From: CAWDMC01 sp963803295
GTDB taxonomy: Bacteria > Acidobacteriota > Terriglobia > UBA7540
Assembly (NCBI GenBank): GCA_963803295.1
Contig: CAWDMC010000014.1
Coordinates: 62,001-126,000 of the forward strand
Length of the DNA: 64,000 nucleotides
Direction: 5' to 3'
This document shows, piece by piece, positions 27,449 through 36,038 of this stretch. Numbering within the stretch: the stretch's first letter is position 1; each line of letters begins with the position of its first letter. Both the position numbers and the translations under genes were made by a program. The notes under the pieces were generated by a model. It did not search any database. It was not told where the DNA came from and saw only the letters and a list, made by a program, of their open reading frames with translations.

Positions 27449-28423
27449 GTGCACGAAACCCTCCAGTTTCTTATTCGGCATGGGTATGTGGTAATCTTCG
27501 TCTGGGTCTTCATCGAACAGATCGGATTACCGATCCCTTCAATTCCAGTTCTGCTGGCGGCCGGCGCCCTAGCAGGATCACACGGTTTATCGTTCTGGGT
27601 GTCGCTCTGTCTCGCGCTCGCTGCCGGCCTGACCAGCGACCTGATCTGGTACAGCCTGGGGGAACACCGCGGCCACACGATCTTGAATCTTCTATGCCGG
27701 ATCTCCCTCGAGCCTGACTCCTGTGTTCGCCGCACCGAGAATCTTTTCACCCGGCGTGGATCTCGCGCCCTGCTGGTGGCCAAATTCGTGCCGGGACTTG
27801 GAGCTGTAACGGCGCCGCTCGCCGGCATGATCCACATGCCGATCGGCCGTTTCGTGGCCTGGGATGCCAGTGGCATCTCGCTTTGGGCCGGTTCATTCCT
27901 GCTAGCAGGCTACATCTTCAGCTCGCAGCTTGAGCACGTCGGGGCCTACGCGTTGCGCTTAGGATCGTGGCTGGCGGTGCTGATGATTGCCGGGTTGGCC
28001 GCCTGGATAGGACGTAAGTTTTACGAACGCAAGCGTTTCCTCCGCAAGCTGCGGGTGGCCCGAATTACGCCGGAGGAGCTGAAACAAATGCTCGCCTCGA
28101 CCGAGCCCACCTGCATTATTGATCTCCGTCATTCCATTGAACTTAAAGAGGATGGAGCGGTCATCCCCGGCGCCATTCACATAGATCCGGAAGAAATTGA
28201 GGCGCGTCATGACGAGATTCCGCGCGACCGCGACGTCGTGCTTTACTGCACCTGACCGAACGAAGCCACCAGCGCCCGTGCGGCGCTGCTTCTTCGGAAT
28301 CACGGGATCACCCGTGTGCGTCCACTCGAAGGCGGCCTCCAGGCTTGGATCGGACTTGGTTACCCGGTCGAACAAAAGGTGATACTGATCACCGAACCGC
28401 CCGTGGCTTCCCAACCCTCCTGA
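27449..28423 (+). CDS. DedA-rhodanese fusion protein with in-frame TGA (candidate selenoprotein)
   Basis: The N-terminal ~200 residues are a DedA/SNARE-associated membrane domain (IEQIGLPIPSIPVLLAAGAL, AAGLTSDLIWYSLG, AKFVPGLGAVTAPLAGMIHMP). The C-terminal ~110 residues form a rhodanese domain (EPTCIIDLRHSIEL, IPGAIHIDPEEIEARHDEIPRDRDVVLYC). The catalytic loop reads Y-C267-T-[TGA269]-P-N-E-A-T-S-A-R. After the TGA at 28253-28255 the same frame continues for 55 codons with normal rhodanese sequence (ALLLRNHGITRVRPLEGGL, QAWIGLGYPVE) to the true stop at 28421-28423. Homologues have Cys at position 269 (CxCPNE). Either UGA is read as selenocysteine, helped by the hairpin just downstream, or the gene has a one-base nonsense mutation. 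The start GTG 27449 is provisional. Confidence 0.75.
28256..28297 (+). promoter_or_regulatory. SECIS-like hairpin immediately after the UGA of the DedA-rhodanese gene
   Basis: CCGAA (28256-28260) pairs with TTCGG (28293-28297), GAAG (28262-28265) with CTTC (28289-28292), and CAGCGCC (28270-28276) with GGCGCTG (28282-28288). The loop is CGTGC and a CCAC bulge sits on the 5' side. The loop begins 21 bases after the UGA, inside the range usual for bacterial SECIS elements. Recognition by SelB is not demonstrated. Confidence 0.5.
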
Positions 28424-28536
28424 CCTCCGGCGCACAGACTATATACTATTGTGATGGCAGTCACAGACGGGCGCAGAGCGGACCGTACTAAAGTAGGAAT
28501 TGTCCAGTCCGTCCTCTGGGAGATGAGAGCGCATCG

Positions 28537-28565
28537 TTGACGCTTGAAACTAGGTGTGTTATAAA
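28537..28565 (+). promoter_or_regulatory. Promoter of the pyrophosphatase gene
   Basis: TTGACG (28537-28542), a 17-base spacer and TATAAA (28560-28565). It implies a ~130-base leader before the ATG at 28702, with a GC-rich stem-forming part around 28650-28675. Confidence 0.65.
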
Positions 28566-28701
28566 GATAAACCTTTACTGTTGAGTCATTCTTGCTCACG
28601 TGGACGGTTCCCTGGAACAAAAATCGAAACCATCGGCTGGCGTCGAAGGCGCCGCAACCTGCGGCAGGCGGCCAGACAATCAATAGCCTGGAGGCAAATC
28701 C

Positions 28702-31239
28702 ATGAGCCCCACCTCTGCTTTACGCGTGATCCTGCGTAACCGGCTCGCCGGGTACTTATCCGTGGGAGGCCGGATTTCGAAGATGCTTGCGGCGACCATC
28801 GCCGTAGGCGTCATGAGTGCGACCGCTGCCATAGCCCAGACCCCTGAGGAAGGGGCCGGCGGCGAGGCCAGTTTGAAGCTCCCTGACCTCTCTACGGTTT
28901 CGTTCCTGGGCGTCGACGGCCACAAACTGTTGTTGATCGGAATACTATTCTGTATCTTCGGGCTGCTGTTTGGCATGGTCATCTACACCCACCTTAGGAA
29001 CCTTCCTGTTCATCAGACCATGAGGGATGTGTCCCAGCTGATCTGGGAAACCTGCAAGACCTATCTCGTTACCCAGGGCAAGTTCCTGGCGCTGCTTTGG
29101 GTCTTCATCGCCGCGATCATTTTGGTGTACTTCGGTGTGCTGCAGCACTTCCCCGCCAGCCGCGTGCTCATTATCCTGGCCTTCAGCGTGGTCGGAATCT
29201 GCGGGAGCTATGGCGTGGCCTGGTTTGGCATCCGAGTTAACACTTTCGCCAATTCGCGGGCCGCCTTTGCCAGCCTTCGCGGTAAGCCTTATCCGATTTA
29301 TCAGATCCCACTTTCATCCGGCATGAGCATCGGTATGATGCTGATCAGCGTGGAACTGCTGATGATGTTGATTATTCTGCTGTTTATTCCGGGTGACTAC
29401 GCCGGGCAATGCTTCATCGGATTCGCCATCGGCGAGTCGCTGGGCGCGGCGGCCTTGCGTATTGCCGGCGGCATCTTCACCAAGATTGCCGACATCGGCT
29501 CCGACCTCATGAAAATCGTCTTCAAGATCAAAGAAGACGACGCGCGTAACCCGGGTGTGATCGCCGATTGCACGGGTGACAACGCAGGCGATTCGGTGGG
29601 ACCAACCGCTGACGGTTTCGAAACTTACGGCGTCACCGGGGTCGCGCTGATCACTTTCATCCTGCTGGCGGTGAAAGATCCGACGGTTCAGGTGCAGTTG
29701 CTGGTGTGGATCTTCTTGATGCGCATCATGATGCTGGTGGCTAGCGCGGGCGCCTACTTCCTCAACGGCGCCATTGCCAAAGCCCGCTACGAGAACGCGG
29801 ACAAGATGAACTTTGAAGCGCCGCTGACCTCGCTGGTCTGGATTACTTCGGTGGTTTCGATCGCGCTCACCTACGTGGTGTCCTACTTCATCATCCCTGG
29901 CCTGGGTGGCGATACGACCCTATGGTGGAAACTCTCGACCATCATCTCCTGCGGGACGTTGGCGGGCGCCCTCATTCCCGAACTCGTGAAAGTATTCACC
30001 TCCGTTGAGTCCCGCCACGTCAAAGAGGTCGTAATCGGGGCACAGGAGGGCGGCGCGTCGCTCGGCATCCTCTCGGGCTTTGTTGCCGGAAACTTCTCCG
30101 CCTACTACCTGGGACTAGCCATGGTGTTGCTGATGTCCATCGGCGCCTACGTCAGTTCCTTGGGCCTGGGAGCCTTCATGGTGGCGGCGCACGTGTTTGC
30201 TTTCGGTTTGGTGGCCTTCGGCTTCCTGGGCATGGGCCCCGTGACGATCGCGGTCGATTCCTATGGGCCAGTCACCGATAACGCCCAGTCCGTGTATGAG
30301 CTCTCGCTGATCGAGCAGGTTCCGAACATCGAACAGGAACTTAAGCGGGATTTCAATGTCGAGGCAAGATTCGATAGAGCTAAGGACTTGCTGGAAGAAA
30401 ACGACGGCGCCGGCAACACCTTTAAAGCGACGGCTAAGCCGGTGCTGATCGGGACGGCGGTGGTGGGCGCCACCACCATGATCTTCTCGATCATTATGGC
30501 GCTTACCCTGGGGCTTACTACTAACGTTGACAAGCTGTCTCTCTTACACGCCCCCTTTGTCCTCGGTATCGTCACCGGCGGCGCCGTGATTTACTGGTTC
30601 ACCGGGGCAAGTACACAGGCGGTGACCACCGGCGCCTACCGCGCGGTGGAGTTCATCAAGCGGCATATCCACCTGGAGAGTGCCGATAAGGCTTCCGTCA
30701 AGGATAGCAAACGGGTCGTCGAGATCTGCACCCAGTACGCCCAGAAGGGTATGTTGAACATCTTCATCGCAGTGTTCTTTGCCACCCTGGCTTTTGCCTT
30801 CGTGGAACCCTTCTTCTTCATCGGGTACCTGATCTCGATTGCCACCTTTGGACTCTATCAGGCGATCTTCATGGCCAACACCGGCGCAGCTTATGACAAC
30901 TCCAAGAAGATCGTCGAAGTCGAGCTGAAGCAGAAGGGAACTGAGCTTCACGCTGCCACCGTCATCTGCGACACGGTGGGCGATCCGTTCAAGGATACTT
31001 CTTCCGTGGCCCTGAACCCGATCATCAAGTTCACCACGCTATTTGGCTTGCTGGCGGTGGAGTTCGCCGTGAAGCTGACCGGTACGGGGGGAAATACCTT
31101 GGCTCATTTTCTGGCCGTGGCCTTCTTCTTGGTTTCGGTCATTTTTGTGTACCGGTCGTTCTACGGAATGCGGATCCGTGGAGGCGCCGAGGCTGAGGAG
31201 CCTTCGGCTGCTGCCGAACCGGTGGTGAGTGGTAAATAG
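28702..31239 (+). CDS. hppA: Membrane-bound ion-pumping pyrophosphatase
   Basis: 845 residues from ATG 28702 (TGGAGG upstream). It hydrolyses pyrophosphate and pumps H+ (or Na+) across the inner membrane. About 16 hydrophobic helices are visible. The substrate site is DDARNPGVIADCTGDNAGDSVGPTADGFETYG (residues ~275-306), and the C-terminal part has CDTVGDPFKDTSSVALNPIIK. The segment GAGNTFKATAKP has Lys at the position that separates K+-independent (Lys) from K+-dependent (Ala) enzymes, which suggests the K+-independent type. Length is greater than the usual ~700 because of an N-terminal extension with a possible signal-like helix and a C-terminal acidic tail. Confidence 0.95.
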   Translation: MSPTSALRVILRNRLAGYLSVGGRISKMLAATIAVGVMSATAAIAQTPEEGAGGEASLKLPDLSTVSFLGVDGHKLLLIGILFCIFGLLFGMVIYTHLRNLPVHQTMRDVSQLIWETCKTYLVTQGKFLALLWVFIAAIILVYFGVLQHFPASRVLIILAFSVVGICGSYGVAWFGIRVNTFANSRAAFASLRGKPYPIYQIPLSSGMSIGMMLISVELLMMLIILLFIPGDYAGQCFIGFAIGESLGAAALRIAGGIFTKIADIGSDLMKIVFKIKEDDARNPGVIADCTGDNAGDSVGPTADGFETYGVTGVALITFILLAVKDPTVQVQLLVWIFLMRIMMLVASAGAYFLNGAIAKARYENADKMNFEAPLTSLVWITSVVSIALTYVVSYFIIPGLGGDTTLWWKLSTIISCGTLAGALIPELVKVFTSVESRHVKEVVIGAQEGGASLGILSGFVAGNFSAYYLGLAMVLLMSIGAYVSSLGLGAFMVAAHVFAFGLVAFGFLGMGPVTIAVDSYGPVTDNAQSVYELSLIEQVPNIEQELKRDFNVEARFDRAKDLLEENDGAGNTFKATAKPVLIGTAVVGATTMIFSIIMALTLGLTTNVDKLSLLHAPFVLGIVTGGAVIYWFTGASTQAVTTGAYRAVEFIKRHIHLESADKASVKDSKRVVEICTQYAQKGMLNIFIAVFFATLAFAFVEPFFFIGYLISIATFGLYQAIFMANTGAAYDNSKKIVEVELKQKGTELHAATVICDTVGDPFKDTSSVALNPIIKFTTLFGLLAVEFAVKLTGTGGNTLAHFLAVAFFLVSVIFVYRSFYGMRIRGGAEAEEPSAAAEPVVSGK

Positions 31240-31262
31240 GGACGACACGTGTCATCGCTCTA

Positions 31263-31284
31263 GGGCAGGCAAAAATGCCTGCCC
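31263..31284 (+). terminator. Hairpin downstream of hppA
   Basis: A 9-bp perfect stem GGGCAGGCA / TGCCTGCCC with an AAAA loop, 24 bases after the hppA stop. There is no T run; it may assist transcript ending or mRNA stability. Confidence 0.45.
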
Positions 31285-31339
31285 ACTCAAGACCACGGTG
31301 GCGGTCCCAGGCCGGAGATAGGATCGCCGCTGGGTGCTG

Positions 31340-31372
31340 CAGGGCTCGGGCGACCGAGCCCTGTCGTGTTTT
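31340..31372 (+). terminator. Intrinsic terminator after hppA
   Basis: A 10-bp perfect stem CAGGGCTCGG / CCGAGCCCTG with loop GCGA, followed by TCGTGTTTTT. It is a stronger terminator candidate than the hairpin at 31263. Confidence 0.7.
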
Positions 31373-31470
31373 TGGGCTTGTCAACAGGGCTCGTGCCACC
31401 CATATTTGCTACCATCGCAATGGGAAACGGCTATCGTGCAGGGAGATCGCTTTTGTCCTATTATGATGCA

Positions 31471-32765
31471 ATGGAAAAGGGACAAACCACGACACCACCC
31501 AATCGGGAAGTGACATCTCCCCTTGGAGTCCCGATTGGCAGGTTGCGGATCTCGAATCTCCTCTCATTTGGTGAGAACGGTGTTGATATCGAGATGGCGC
31601 CCCTCAATGTCCTCATCGGGCCAAATGGTTCAGGCAAGTCAAACCTAATCGAAGTGATTGGCCTCTTGAACAGCACCGTCGAGGATTTGGCGGAGCCTTT
31701 CAGAGAAACAGGGGGGATTGCTGAGTGGATCTGGAAGGGACACTTGAAGGAGCCCACCGCCACCATAGAGGCTGAGGTTACGGTTAACGTTCTTAGGCAG
31801 TCTCGTGATCTCGGCTTCACCTTCCCCTCAAAGATAAGCGCCGTAACCGGAACTGAAACTCGATCCCCTACTGCCCTTCGCTACAAGCTTTCGTTCAGGC
31901 CAAGCAACTACCAGCTTGAGATCGTCGACGAACGTATCGAGAATGCCTTCCGTCCGGAGTCCCTGTATGCTTCGGTCGAGAAGTACTTTGCGTACGAAAA
32001 CGGTAGGCCGATGCTGAATGTAGGAGGTAAGATGCAGGCGCTTCGGCCTGAGGAGATCAATCCGCAGAAGTCGGTGCTCTCCCAACGCAAGGACCCTGAT
32101 CAATATCCAGAGCTGACTGAACTCGGACGGCTCTTCGGGTCGTTCCGATTCTACAGAGACTGGGAGTTTGGCGTCAACTCGCGGGCGCGGGAGGCTTCTC
32201 CAGCCGATGCACCTAACGACTTCTCGAGGAGAGTGCCCGCAATCTGGCACTTATGCTGAACCGGTTCATGGACATGCCTAAGCTTAAGAAACAAATCGTG
32301 GAACACATGAGAACATTTTATGCGAACGCGAAATCAATCAACACCACCGTTGTGGGTGGTCGAATTGATGTGCGCCTGGAGGAGAAGGGATTTAATGTTT
32401 CGGCCGCACGACTCTCCGACGGGACTCTGAGATGGCTGTCCCTGTTGACGATTCTCCTGCATCCTTCACCGCCCCCGCTGGTTTGTCTTGAAGAACCGGA
32501 ACTCGGACTACACCCAGACGTGATCCGTCCGCTGGCGAGGCTTCTGGTCGAGGCCTCGCAACGCATGCAGCTAATTGTCACCACGCACTCTGATACTCTT
32601 GTGGACGAGCTTACCGAAATTCCGGAAGCCGTGATCGTTTGTGAAAAAGAAACAGGGGCAACGACGCTAGAGCGCCTGAAGCGGGAAGATCTTTCGCAGT
32701 GGCTGGAGGAGTACACCCTGGGCGAACTCTGGCATAAAGGCCAGATTGGGGGGACTCGCTGGTGA
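31471..32765 (+). CDS. AAA15/21-type ATPase (OLD/AriA-like), frame broken once
   Basis: The first frame to 32259 has FGENGVDIEMAPLNVLIGPNGSGKSNLIEVIGLL (Walker A GPNGSGKS). The second frame, ending at 32765, has LALMLNRFMDMPKLKKQ, the signature-like SDGTLRWLSLLTILL, Walker B PPLVCLEEPELGLHPD and the switch VTTHSD. Together they make an SMC/RecF-like ATPase of ~430 residues. They join if one base is added near 32220-32225 (NDF-LEESARNLALMLNRF); as given, ORF 1 ends in TGA overlapping an ATG at 32253. The start ATG 31471 is uncertain. The stop overlaps the DUF4276 gene, so the pair is an operon of the kind seen in ATPase-nuclease defence systems. Confidence 0.72.
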
Positions 32766-33373
32766 AGGTCAGGGTTTATGTGGAAGGGGGCGGTAAACAG
32801 AGGAAGACCCTGGATGACTGCCGTCGGGGCTTCGGCCAACTCTTTCACAAGATCGTTCAGGACGGCCACCAACCCAAGGTGATTGCCTGTGGTGGCCGGG
32901 ATTCTACTTTTGGCGATTTCCAAAGGGACTTGAGAAACGGCAGAGTGGAGTTTCTCATCCTTCTTGTCGATTCTGAGGAATCCGTTTCGAAGGGCGTCAC
33001 CAGCTGGGACCACCTGCGGGCGAGACAGGACGATCAGTGGGAGTGTCCGCCAGAGACCACTGATGACCAAGCGCACCTGATGGTTCAATGCATGGAATCC
33101 TGGTTTTTGGCAGACCGGGACACTCTGAGGCAGTACTACGGTAAGGAATTCCTCATGAACTCTCTGCCTGGCCAGCCAAACGTTGAGGAGATATCTAAAC
33201 GAGACGTTGAACGAGCTTTGCAGCACGCTTCTCAGCGCACACAGAAGGGGCCGTACCACAAGACCGGGCACGGATTCGCTCTGCTCGCGGAAATCGACCC
33301 AACCGAACTTCGCAAAGCCTCTCCGCGGGCGCGGAGGCTCTTCGAGGTTCTCGAGGCACGAGCCAGGATGTAG
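32762..33373 (+). CDS. DUF4276-type protein, TOPRIM-like partner of the ATPase
   Basis: 203 residues from GTG 32762, overlapping the ATPase stop. VRVYVEGGGKQRKTLDDCRRGF, then VIACGGRDSTFGDF and EFLILLVDSEES give an E ... D-x-E pattern on successive strands, compatible with a TOPRIM-like nuclease fold. MVQCMESWFLADRDTLRQYYG and KTGHGFALLAEIDPTELRKASPRARRLFEVL are typical of DUF4276. ATPase plus TOPRIM-like partners occur in the PARIS (AriA-AriB) and OLD-like anti-phage modules; this assignment is by analogy only. Confidence 0.75.
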   Translation: MKVRVYVEGGGKQRKTLDDCRRGFGQLFHKIVQDGHQPKVIACGGRDSTFGDFQRDLRNGRVEFLILLVDSEESVSKGVTSWDHLRARQDDQWECPPETTDDQAHLMVQCMESWFLADRDTLRQYYGKEFLMNSLPGQPNVEEISKRDVERALQHASQRTQKGPYHKTGHGFALLAEIDPTELRKASPRARRLFEVLEARARM

Positions 33374-33427
33374 GAGAGATCAGGGGCCTCATGCTCATCC
33401 GCTCGGGCCCGCGTTAGGTGAATTCTC

Positions 33428-33790
33428 ATGAACAAGAAGCGAATCAACCCAGCCGGTCGTGAGGCTGGTCCTCGCTTCAGTACAGCGCGACTTAAGGAAC
33501 TCATCGACGAAGCAACTGTGGATGCCTACGGCGAGTCGGAACAAGTCACCGGCTTCTGCACGATGATCGAAGACAATCTAGCCGTTCCCTTCGAGACGAC
33601 GATTCTTGGAGTTCCTGTCATCGTGGAGCGGATTGACCTCAACGACGCCGAAGAAATCGTGGCTTTCTGCAAACGCGGACGCGAACGCCAGCGGATCCCG
33701 ATACTGGATCTTCCGCTTCCGTCACCACCTCCCGCTGGTATCGAGTGGATTGAAGCCTACCGGCACTGGCACCGAGGCTGGCGGGAGTGA
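33428..33790 (+). CDS. CcbP-like calcium-binding family protein
   Basis: 120 residues: LIDEATVDAYGESEQVTGFCTMIEDNLAVPFETTILGVPVIVERIDLNDAEEIVAFCKRGRERQRIPILDLPLPSPPPAGIEWIEAYRHWHRGW. The DAYGE-x-E ... G-F-x-x-x-I-E-D-N-L-x-x-P-F pattern fits the calcium-binding CcbP family first described in cyanobacteria. It is acidic overall, soluble, and has no signal peptide. It lies just after the ATPase-DUF4276 pair but with a 54-base gap and its own start, so it is probably separate. Confidence 0.65.
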   Translation: MNKKRINPAGREAGPRFSTARLKELIDEATVDAYGESEQVTGFCTMIEDNLAVPFETTILGVPVIVERIDLNDAEEIVAFCKRGRERQRIPILDLPLPSPPPAGIEWIEAYRHWHRGWRE

Positions 33791-33802
33791 CCTCCACGCT
33801 CC

Positions 33803-34342
33803 TCAACGTGGCGTTTCCTCCCACTTCGTTTCGGCGGCAGCCTTCGGCTGGTCTGTTTCCGGTGCGGTAGCTTCTATTTTTTCCGGGGGAGGCTTCACCA
33901 CCGTAACTTTGACCGGCGTAACGCCCTTCTCGGTCATGCCTAACTCTTGTGCGACGCCTTTCGAAACATCCACGACACGTCCCGGAACATAGGGGCCCCG
34001 ATCTGTCACCTTCGCCGTTGCGGAATCCCCCGTTTTCAAGTTGGTCACCTTTACCGTAGAGCCTAAGGGAATGGTTTTGGACGCAACCGTCTGACCATCA
34101 GCGTGGAAAGGCTCGCCACTTGCAGTTTTCTTGCCTTCGAAGTGACGTCCGTACCAGCTTGCCAATCCTCGCAGCGATCTGCGACGGTGTACCTTGCTGC
34201 TGACGGTGTCCGTTCTCTTATGCACCTGGGCATGGTGACCCGTTGCGCCACTGTCTTCTGAGCCAGACGCCCTTGGCGACTGCGCCTGGGATGTAAGAGC
34301 GCCGGCCACCAAAAGGCCGCAGATGCAAACGAAGTTCTTCAT
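33803..34342 (-). CDS. rlpA: RlpA-like septal ring lytic transglycosylase / DPBB protein
   Basis: 179 residues with signal peptide MKNFVCICGLLVAGALTSQAQ. The double-psi beta-barrel is GLASWYGRHFEGKKTASGEPFHADGQTVASKTIPLGSTVKVTNLKTGDSATAKVTDRGPYVPGRVVDVSKGVAQELGM. It contains the RlpA signatures A-S-W-Y-G, F-x-G-x-x-T-A-S-G-E and D-R-G-P-(Y/F). A SPOR domain is absent; the tail is Pro/Lys/Glu-rich. It acts in the periplasm on glycan strands lacking stem peptides. Confidence 0.9.
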   Translation of the reverse strand: MKNFVCICGLLVAGALTSQAQSPRASGSEDSGATGHHAQVHKRTDTVSSKVHRRRSLRGLASWYGRHFEGKKTASGEPFHADGQTVASKTIPLGSTVKVTNLKTGDSATAKVTDRGPYVPGRVVDVSKGVAQELGMTEKGVTPVKVTVVKPPPEKIEATAPETDQPKAAAETKWEETPR

Positions 34343-34641
34343 GTCTCCTCGCCTTCTTGAGCCTCATCGAGCTTCCCACACCCCCCTTTTATGCGATGCC
34401 TCGGGCGGGGTTTCTCGTCGGCCTCGATCCAAGCCCTTTAAAATGTTCGATTTACTTTATTTGATTTCCAAGGCAGCGCAGTTAAGTACAGGAGTTGCCC
34501 GGCGCCTCAATGGAATTCCCGGAGGTAACTCGGCCCTGTGGTTCTTTCATCGTACCTACAGAGAATCGGACGCTGGCTCCTGGTTCGTTATTTGGCCGCG
34601 GGAGTCGTGCCTGGCCTGAAACGGGGAAAGGATTTGTTCGG

Positions 34642-35439
34642 ATGAGAAAGACGATATTTCCGTCGATCGTGCTCGCGTGCTGTGTCTGGTCCGTTTTGCT
34701 GGCAAAAGACTTATCCAGATCAGCTGGCTTCACGGGGAATTGGGTTTTGGATACAAGCCAAACCAAGAACGTGCCTCAAGGTCTACAAGAGTATCGGCTT
34801 ACGGTCGCTCAGGACCCGCAGCAACTCAAAGTTGACTCCACGCTGCGAGGAGACTTGCATCCGACTGAGGATGCGGGCGGTCAGTATCCTGGAGGTGGCC
34901 GTCGCGGGTCCGGCGGTGGCGGGGGCATAGGTGGCGGTATAGGTGGCGGTATAGGTGGCGGAGTAGGGATGGGCGGGGCGGGGATCGGCGGGATTGGAAT
35001 GGGTCGTCCGCGCGGAGGTACGGGAGCGCCCATGGGGGAGGACATGCCCGGAGTGGGATATCCGGGCGGCGGTCAGGGCGCGCCCCGCGGTAGCCAGCGC
35101 TCAGAAAAGCAAGGGCTGGCGCGGATCGCGGCATTCCAACTCTACCCTGCGAGCGCCGTCTACAAGCTCGACGGCAGCGAATCCACTGCACCCTTTGGCG
35201 TTGCGGCACATGGCGATGCAAGTCTCAAGGCGGATTTGGCGAAGAACGCCGATAGTCTGAAGCTTGCGATAACGGGATCCGATCAGGACTCTGGCCAGAT
35301 CAAGCTCCGGGAGCAATGGAAGCTGTCGAAAGACGGGCAGTCATTGCTGATCGACCGCAATGTACGATCGCCTGGCGGATCGGCCAATGTGCATCTTGTG
35401 TTCTATAAACAGGACTCGGGTTCGAGCGGCGGCCAGTAG
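34642..35439 (+). CDS. Secreted glycine-rich protein
   Basis: 265 residues from ATG 34642 (GGAAAGG upstream). Signal peptide MRKTIFPSIVLACCVWSVLLAK, then FTGNWVLDTSQTKN, a lipocalin-like opening common in acidobacterial secreted proteins. A glycine-rich linker follows (residues ~80-140; IGGGIGGGIGGG and GMGGAGIGGIGMG), and then a C-terminal beta-rich part (AVYKLDGSE, LKLAITGSDQDSGQIKLREQWKLSKDGQSLLI). Function unknown; the two beta parts look like halves of one domain separated by the low-complexity insert. Confidence 0.75.
   Translation: MRKTIFPSIVLACCVWSVLLAKDLSRSAGFTGNWVLDTSQTKNVPQGLQEYRLTVAQDPQQLKVDSTLRGDLHPTEDAGGQYPGGGRRGSGGGGGIGGGIGGGIGGGVGMGGAGIGGIGMGRPRGGTGAPMGEDMPGVGYPGGGQGAPRGSQRSEKQGLARIAAFQLYPASAVYKLDGSESTAPFGVAAHGDASLKADLAKNADSLKLAITGSDQDSGQIKLREQWKLSKDGQSLLIDRNVRSPGGSANVHLVFYKQDSGSSGGQ
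34918..34968 (+). repeat. Tandem 12-base repeats encoding Gly-Gly-Gly-Ile
   Basis: Three to four copies of GGTGGCGGTATA inside the glycine-rich gene; perfect copies suggest recent slippage expansion. Confidence 0.7.
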
Positions 35440-35480
35440 CACAGTCGTCCGGAGCGGATACGAACGTTCAGCTGCACCCA

Positions 35481-35960
35481 TTATTCTGGGATCAACTCAT
35501 ACGAGGTCGAAACCGCAATCGCACCCTTCAGGGAACGTGCCACGGGGCAGTGCTCGACGTGAACCGAGTGCACGCGCTCCACTGCGTCGCGGCGATCAGC
35601 GTGCGCCCGTAGTTTGTAGTGCACGTGAATGCGGCGGATCACCAATATGTTACCGTCGAGTTCGATCTCTCCCGTGGCCTCGGATACCAGTCGGCCGTTC
35701 GCGGCATCGATTTGGCGCGCTTCCAGCGCGGCCCCAAAGGTTCCCGTCAGTCAACCGGCTGTGGCCGCGACGACGTAATCGAGGGTGGTCGCATGCGGCG
35801 GGTAATCCTGGGGCCCGACCTTATAGTGCGCCGCGATCTCAGAATGGACGCCAAACTCGACGGGCTCGTTCTCTGCAGGCAGGTACGCCAAGCGCACAGG
35901 TCCGCGCTGGCGCTCGATCCGGACACGCGAAGTGTAGATAACAGAGTTGGGATACGGCAA
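35481..35960 (-). CDS. OsmC-family peroxiredoxin-like protein with TGA at the peroxidatic Cys (candidate selenoprotein)
   Basis: Read through one TGA, this is a full 159-residue OsmC protein: VRIERQRGPVRLAYLPAENEPVEFGVHSEIAAHY, then PPHATTLDYVVAATAG-[TGA70]-LTGTFGAALEARQI, then the second redox Cys in VEHCPVARSLKGAIAV (~Cys138), ending SYELIPE. OsmC/Ohr proteins reduce organic hydroperoxides with a catalytic Cys at exactly the TGA position (A-G-C-L-x-G-T). The 89 codons after the TGA at 35753-35751 are intact and conserved in type, which argues against an old pseudogene. A bulged hairpin follows at a SECIS-compatible distance. The start is TTG 35960, the only one after an upstream in-frame stop. 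OsmC-like selenoproteins are known in bacteria. Confidence 0.75.
35711..35738 (-). promoter_or_regulatory. SECIS-like hairpin after the UGA of the OsmC gene
   Basis: On the mRNA, TTTGG (35738-35734) pairs with CCAAA (35715-35711) and CGCGC (35730-35726) with GCGCG (35720-35716). The loop is TGGAA and a three-base GGC bulge sits on the 5' side. The loop starts 25 bases after the UGA. The layout (5' bulge, short upper stem, G-containing small loop) parallels the hairpin at 28256-28297. Confidence 0.45.
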
Positions 35961-36038
35961 TGGTCACCCCCACGCGGCTATTATCAGCGATCTCAAACAG
36001 AGTGCCAGAACCAGGATAAACGAGTTCACAGTTAAGTG

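Noticed and set aside
30544..30951. 135-codon minus-strand frame inside hppA
   Set aside because: Antisense shadow of a conserved membrane pyrophosphatase.
34918..34968. Short tandem repeats considered as a CRISPR array
   Set aside because: The 12-base units have no spacers, lie in frame in a coding region and encode Gly-rich protein.
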